NCBI GenBank assembly: GCA_002397345.1
Contig: DHAH01000148.1
Location: forward strand, 9,777 to 18,956
Direction of reading: 5' to 3'
DNA: 9,180 bases
From: Clostridiales bacterium UBA4959
Lineage (GTDB): Bacteria > Bacillota > Clostridia > Oscillospirales > CAG-272
In this document: positions 6,734 through 9,180 of the stretch, piece after piece
How the letters are laid out: each line of letters starts with the position of its first letter
How positions within the stretch are numbered: position 1 is the stretch's first letter
Program-made: the position numbers and the translations under genes
Notes under the pieces: model-generated
What the model was told of the DNA's origin: nothing
What the model saw: only the letters and a program-made list of their open reading frames with translations
The model's database searches: none

Positions 6734-8482
6734 TTGAAAAGACAGCTTATCGCCAATCGTAAACCAAAAATTATAAAAGACCTGCGCGACTTGGTCGTGA
6801 CCGGCGCCGAGTGTTTCGGTGATAAAACCCTGTATGAGTACCGCGAAAACGGCGAACTGCGCCGCTTTTCTTTTCGCGATAACCTCGAGCATATGAACCG
6901 GCTGGGAACCGCTTTCGCCGAACTGGGGATTATGGGCGGGCGCGTTGCCATTATCGGCGAAACGCACCCGCACTATATGACCGCGTATTTCGCGACCGTC
7001 AACGGCGGCGGCGTTATCATCCCTCTCGACCGCGATCTGGGCGACGACGATATCGCCGGATTTGTGCGTGTCTCCGAGGCTACGGCGCTTGTATATACCG
7101 AGTCATTCTCACGCCGCATCGACGGGCTGCACGAAAAGCTGCCCGGCGTAAAAGTTTTTATCCCGATCACCGGCGGCGATTCGGATCGCGCCGGCAATAT
7201 TTATCCGATGGAAGAGCTGCTCGAGCGCGGCAAGAAGCTGCTCGAGTCGGGTGACACGCGGTTTACCTCGCATAAAATCGACCTTGAGCCGATGTGCGCC
7301 ATACTCTTTACTTCCGGCACCACCGGCACCAGCAAAGGCGTGATGCTTTCGCAGCGCAATCTGACCGCGGCGACAAACGCGTCCTGCCTGTCGATGCAAT
7401 ATGACGACCGCAACACTTTTGTGTCAGTGCTGCCCATGCACCACTCATACGAGGTCACCTGCGGGCATTTTGCGATCCAGAACCTCGGCGCGTCGATATA
7501 CATAAACGACGGGCTGAAGAACACGATGAAATCGTTTGCCTATTTCAAGCCCAACGCGCTGATGCTCGTACCTTTGTACGTTGAAACGATATATAAACGC
7601 ATATGGGGCGAAATCAATAAAAAGGGTATGCGGCGCAAGGTCGAACTTGCGATGAAGCTGTCGGATCTCCTGCTTTCGCTCGGTATGGATATGCGCGAAA
7701 AATTTTTCGGGCAGATCACGCAGGCGTTCGGCGGCAATCTGCGCAGCATAGTCTGCGGCGGAGCGCCGCTCGCGCCCAAACTGGTGAAAGACTTTTATTC
7801 GTTCGGCGTTTTCCTGCTCGAGGGTTATGGCATCACCGAATGCGCGCCGCTTGTCGCCGTAAATTCACCCGGAAAGGTGCGTTACCACTCGGTAGGACAG
7901 CCGGTGTACGGCTGTAAGGTGAAGATTGACACAGAGGGCGGCGACACCGTAACTTATGTAAACGACAAAGCGGACAGAAATCACCGGGCAGCCGGCCCCT
8001 GCGGCGAGATACTGGTCAAGGGTGAAAACGTCATGCTCGGTTATTACAAAAACGAAGAAGCGACGCGTCAGGCATTCACCGACGACGGCTGGTTCCGCAC
8101 CGGCGACATCGGTTATATGGACAAGGACGGTTATATTTACATCACCGGACGCAAGAAAAATGTCATCATCCTCTCAAACGGCAAAAACATCTTCCCCGAA
8201 GAATTGGAAGAAAAGCTGTCGCATATCCCGGGCGTGGGCGAGTCGGTGGTGCTGGGTCGTAAAAACGAATCGGGCGAAGTAGTGACCACCGCGGTAATTT
8301 ATCCCGACCCCGAATATTTCGGAGATAAAACATCCGGCGAAAAGCTGGCGGCGCTTCGTGAAATTATAACGGAGTTCAACCGCACGCTTCCCGTTTACAA
8401 ACAAATACGCGCGGTCGACCTGCGCGAAACCGAATTTGAAAAAACCTCCTCGCGCAAAATCAAGCGTTTCTTGATTAAATGA
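6734..8482 (+). CDS. AMP-forming fatty-acyl ligase (acyl-CoA or acyl-ACP synthetase)
   Basis: 582 residues of the ANL adenylating superfamily: a carboxylic acid is activated as acyl-AMP with ATP, then passed to CoA or a carrier-protein phosphopantetheine. Motifs in order are the P-loop LFTSGTTGTSKG (191-202), MHHSYE (235-240), GGAPL (342-346), GYGITE (364-369), GWFRTGD (452-458), GRKKNVI (472-478), and a C-terminal SSRKIKR (572-578) in which Lys575 fits the catalytic A10 lysine. All core motifs are present, so it should be active. The start is a TTG supported by GGAG nine bases upstream. The order and length are those of long-chain fatty-acid ligases. The adjacent ACP gene makes acyl-ACP synthetase activity a reasonable alternative to CoA ligation. 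There is no signal peptide or clear membrane helix, so it is cytosolic or peripheral. Chain length is not predictable. Confidence 0.94.
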   Translation: MKRQLIANRKPKIIKDLRDLVVTGAECFGDKTLYEYRENGELRRFSFRDNLEHMNRLGTAFAELGIMGGRVAIIGETHPHYMTAYFATVNGGGVIIPLDRDLGDDDIAGFVRVSEATALVYTESFSRRIDGLHEKLPGVKVFIPITGGDSDRAGNIYPMEELLERGKKLLESGDTRFTSHKIDLEPMCAILFTSGTTGTSKGVMLSQRNLTAATNASCLSMQYDDRNTFVSVLPMHHSYEVTCGHFAIQNLGASIYINDGLKNTMKSFAYFKPNALMLVPLYVETIYKRIWGEINKKGMRRKVELAMKLSDLLLSLGMDMREKFFGQITQAFGGNLRSIVCGGAPLAPKLVKDFYSFGVFLLEGYGITECAPLVAVNSPGKVRYHSVGQPVYGCKVKIDTEGGDTVTYVNDKADRNHRAAGPCGEILVKGENVMLGYYKNEEATRQAFTDDGWFRTGDIGYMDKDGYIYITGRKKNVIILSNGKNIFPEELEEKLSHIPGVGESVVLGRKNESGEVVTTAVIYPDPEYFGDKTSGEKLAALREIITEFNRTLPVYKQIRAVDLRETEFEKTSSRKIKRFLIK

Positions 8483-8495
8483 CAATGTCATTTAA
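8475..8495. promoter_or_regulatory. Perfect 10-bp-arm palindrome over the ligase stop codon
   Basis: TTAAATGACA (8475-8484) and TGTCATTTAA (8486-8495) are exact reverse complements around a single A. The ligase TGA stop (8480-8482) lies inside. The one-base centre suits a dimeric repressor site better than an RNA hairpin, though a 9-bp stem with a three-base loop is possible. A TATAAT lies 13 bases downstream (8509-8514), but a start from it would fall on the ACP ribosome binding site. Confidence 0.6.
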
Positions 8496-8534
8496 CATAA
8501 TAAATATATATAATTTTCAGGAGATATTACTTTT

Positions 8535-8771
8535 ATGTTCGAAGCAGTTAAAAAGATATTGGTTGAAGAGATGCAGGTAAAAGCGGAGGATGTGACTCCG
8601 AACGCCGAGCTGATAAACGATCTGGGCATCAACTCGCTGGAGCTTGCCGACTTGATACTTATGTGCGAAGAGAAATTCGGCATTGAGATAAAAGACGATG
8701 ATATACACAAATTCATCACCGTAGGAGACGTCGTGAACTACCTCGTCGAGCAGGGTGTTAATGAACAATAA
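8535..8771 (+). CDS. Stand-alone acyl carrier protein
   Basis: 78 residues, the usual ACP length, acidic, and predicted as a four-helix bundle. It carries acyl chains as thioesters on a phosphopantetheine arm attached by a holo-ACP synthase. The attachment motif is DLGINSLEL with the acceptor Ser34; the residue before it is Asn rather than the Asp of the canonical DSL motif. Recognition helix II follows (LELADLILMCEEKFGIEI), then D(D)I..F.TVGDVV near residues 54-68, as in ACP family members. AGGAG (8519-8523) lies 11 bases before the ATG. It follows the ligase gene after 52 bases on the same strand, so the two are probably co-transcribed. No ketosynthase or other fatty-acid-synthesis gene is nearby, so it looks like a dedicated partner rather than the main FAS II ACP. 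The name acpP would overclaim. Confidence 0.95.
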   Translation: MFEAVKKILVEEMQVKAEDVTPNAELINDLGINSLELADLILMCEEKFGIEIKDDDIHKFITVGDVVNYLVEQGVNEQ

Positions 8772-8842
8772 AACGCATACACCGGACGCCCCGACGCTGC
8801 GGTGCCCCCCGGCGCGCCGTCAAATGCATGTGTTTTTATAAC

Positions 8843-8864
8843 GGGCGGTCGTTACAGACCGCCC
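8843..8864. other. GC-rich 8-bp-stem hairpin between the ACP and NERD genes
   Basis: GGGCGGTC (8843-8850) and GACCGCCC (8857-8864) form a perfect stem around GTTACA. No T-run follows on either strand; the five-T run lies before it on the plus strand (8833-8837). TTATAAC occurs on both sides (8836-8842 and 8874-8880). It may be a weak terminator for the ligase-ACP transcript, an RNA-stabilising stem, or a dispersed palindrome. Confidence 0.55.
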
Positions 8865-8887
8865 CCTATAATATTATAACTAAATAA

Positions 8888-9180
8888 ATGGATATATTTT
8901 TAAAAATCACACTCATCGCGCTCGGAATAGTCGCGGTATCCGCGGTCATCATCGCTGTATACAAGCGCATTTCCGCAAAAAACGCGGCCGACAGCATATT
9001 AAAATACGGGCGGGCGAGCGAAAAATTCGTTTATAACCTGCTTAAAACACAATTTCCCGCCAACAGATTATTACGCGGCGTCACGCTGCCACTCGAACCC
9101 GGAAAGCAGGGGGGGCCGCGTACCGAGATAGATATAATCGCCATCGGACGCGGCGGGGTCTGCGTCATAGAGGTTAAGGG
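8888..9180 (+). CDS. NERD-domain protein with N-terminal membrane anchor (partial, 3' end beyond window)
   Basis: 97 complete codons are visible; the frame is open at the window edge. One strong hydrophobic segment (about residues 4-25, FLKITLIALGIVAVSAVIIAVY) is followed by a basic stretch. Then comes a start like that of the nuclease-related (NERD) domain: SEKFVYNLL (about 44-52), a loop, and TEIDIIAIGRGGVCVIEVKG (about 78-97). E(I)D..... G..VIE(V)K is the conserved NERD core, related to restriction-endonuclease-like folds and associated with nuclease activity in some members. Translation would start at the ATG with an in-frame stop directly upstream (8885-8887) and no Shine-Dalgarno site. 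With TATAAT at 8867-8872 the leader could be very short. Whether it is part of the ligase-ACP unit is unclear because a hairpin lies between. The role is unknown. Confidence 0.8.
   Translation, partial: MDIFLKITLIALGIVAVSAVIIAVYKRISAKNAADSILKYGRASEKFVYNLLKTQFPANRLLRGVTLPLEPGKQGGPRTEIDIIAIGRGGVCVIEVK

Noticed and set aside
8174..8491. 105-codon minus-strand open frame opposite the ligase 3' end
   Set aside because: It lies antisense to the conserved C-terminal ligase motifs and has no independent support.
8492..8768. Minus-strand open frames opposite the ACP gene
   Set aside because: The plus-strand ACP has a clear family motif and ribosome binding site; these are its shadows.
8770..8837. 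Imperfect long stem (AAAACGCAT with ATGTGTTTT) as a terminator after the ACP gene
   Set aside because: It needs wobble and mismatch pairs, encloses over 40 bases of weakly structured GC-rich DNA, and the T-run is part of the stem itself.

Overview
The window reads as chromosomal DNA of an anaerobic Firmicute, most likely a class Clostridia member of the Oscillospiraceae/Ruminococcaceae type. The reasons are an S-layer-homology (SLH) surface protein, a phosphofructokinase with the pyrophosphate-type active site, consensus sigma-A promoters, Shine-Dalgarno starts, and AT-rich intergenic DNA between moderately GC-rich genes. No transposase, integrase, phage gene or CRISPR array was seen. This looks like ordinary chromosome rather than a mobile island.

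Layout: positions 13-6461 are all on the minus strand. In transcription order from the right they are: a xylose-isomerase-like TIM-barrel protein (5616-6461), a membrane-anchored protein with a possible NTF2-like outer domain (4906-5613), a small membrane protein resembling only the membrane part of NfeD (4641-4868), tRNA-Glu(CTC) (4471-4545) with its own promoter and a bidirectional terminator, a PPi-type phosphofructokinase (3150-4376), and a 939-residue secreted SLH protein (13-2832). The first three are tightly packed and probably form one operon from a near-consensus promoter at 6496-6524.

The plus-strand genes start from a divergent, perfect-consensus promoter at 6612-6640. They are an AMP-forming fatty-acyl ligase (6734-8482), a stand-alone acyl carrier protein (8535-8771), and the start of a membrane-anchored NERD-domain protein (8888 to the window edge). 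The ligase and ACP plausibly act as a pair that activates free fatty acids and loads them onto the carrier.

The items most worth a second look are a near-perfect 10-bp-arm palindrome over the ligase stop codon, mutually exclusive hairpins in the ligase leader, two strong intergenic GC-rich hairpins lacking a U-tract, and the repeat architecture of the SLH protein. No clearly new multi-gene system is evident. The ligase-ACP pair with its unusual dyads is the best candidate for undescribed regulation.
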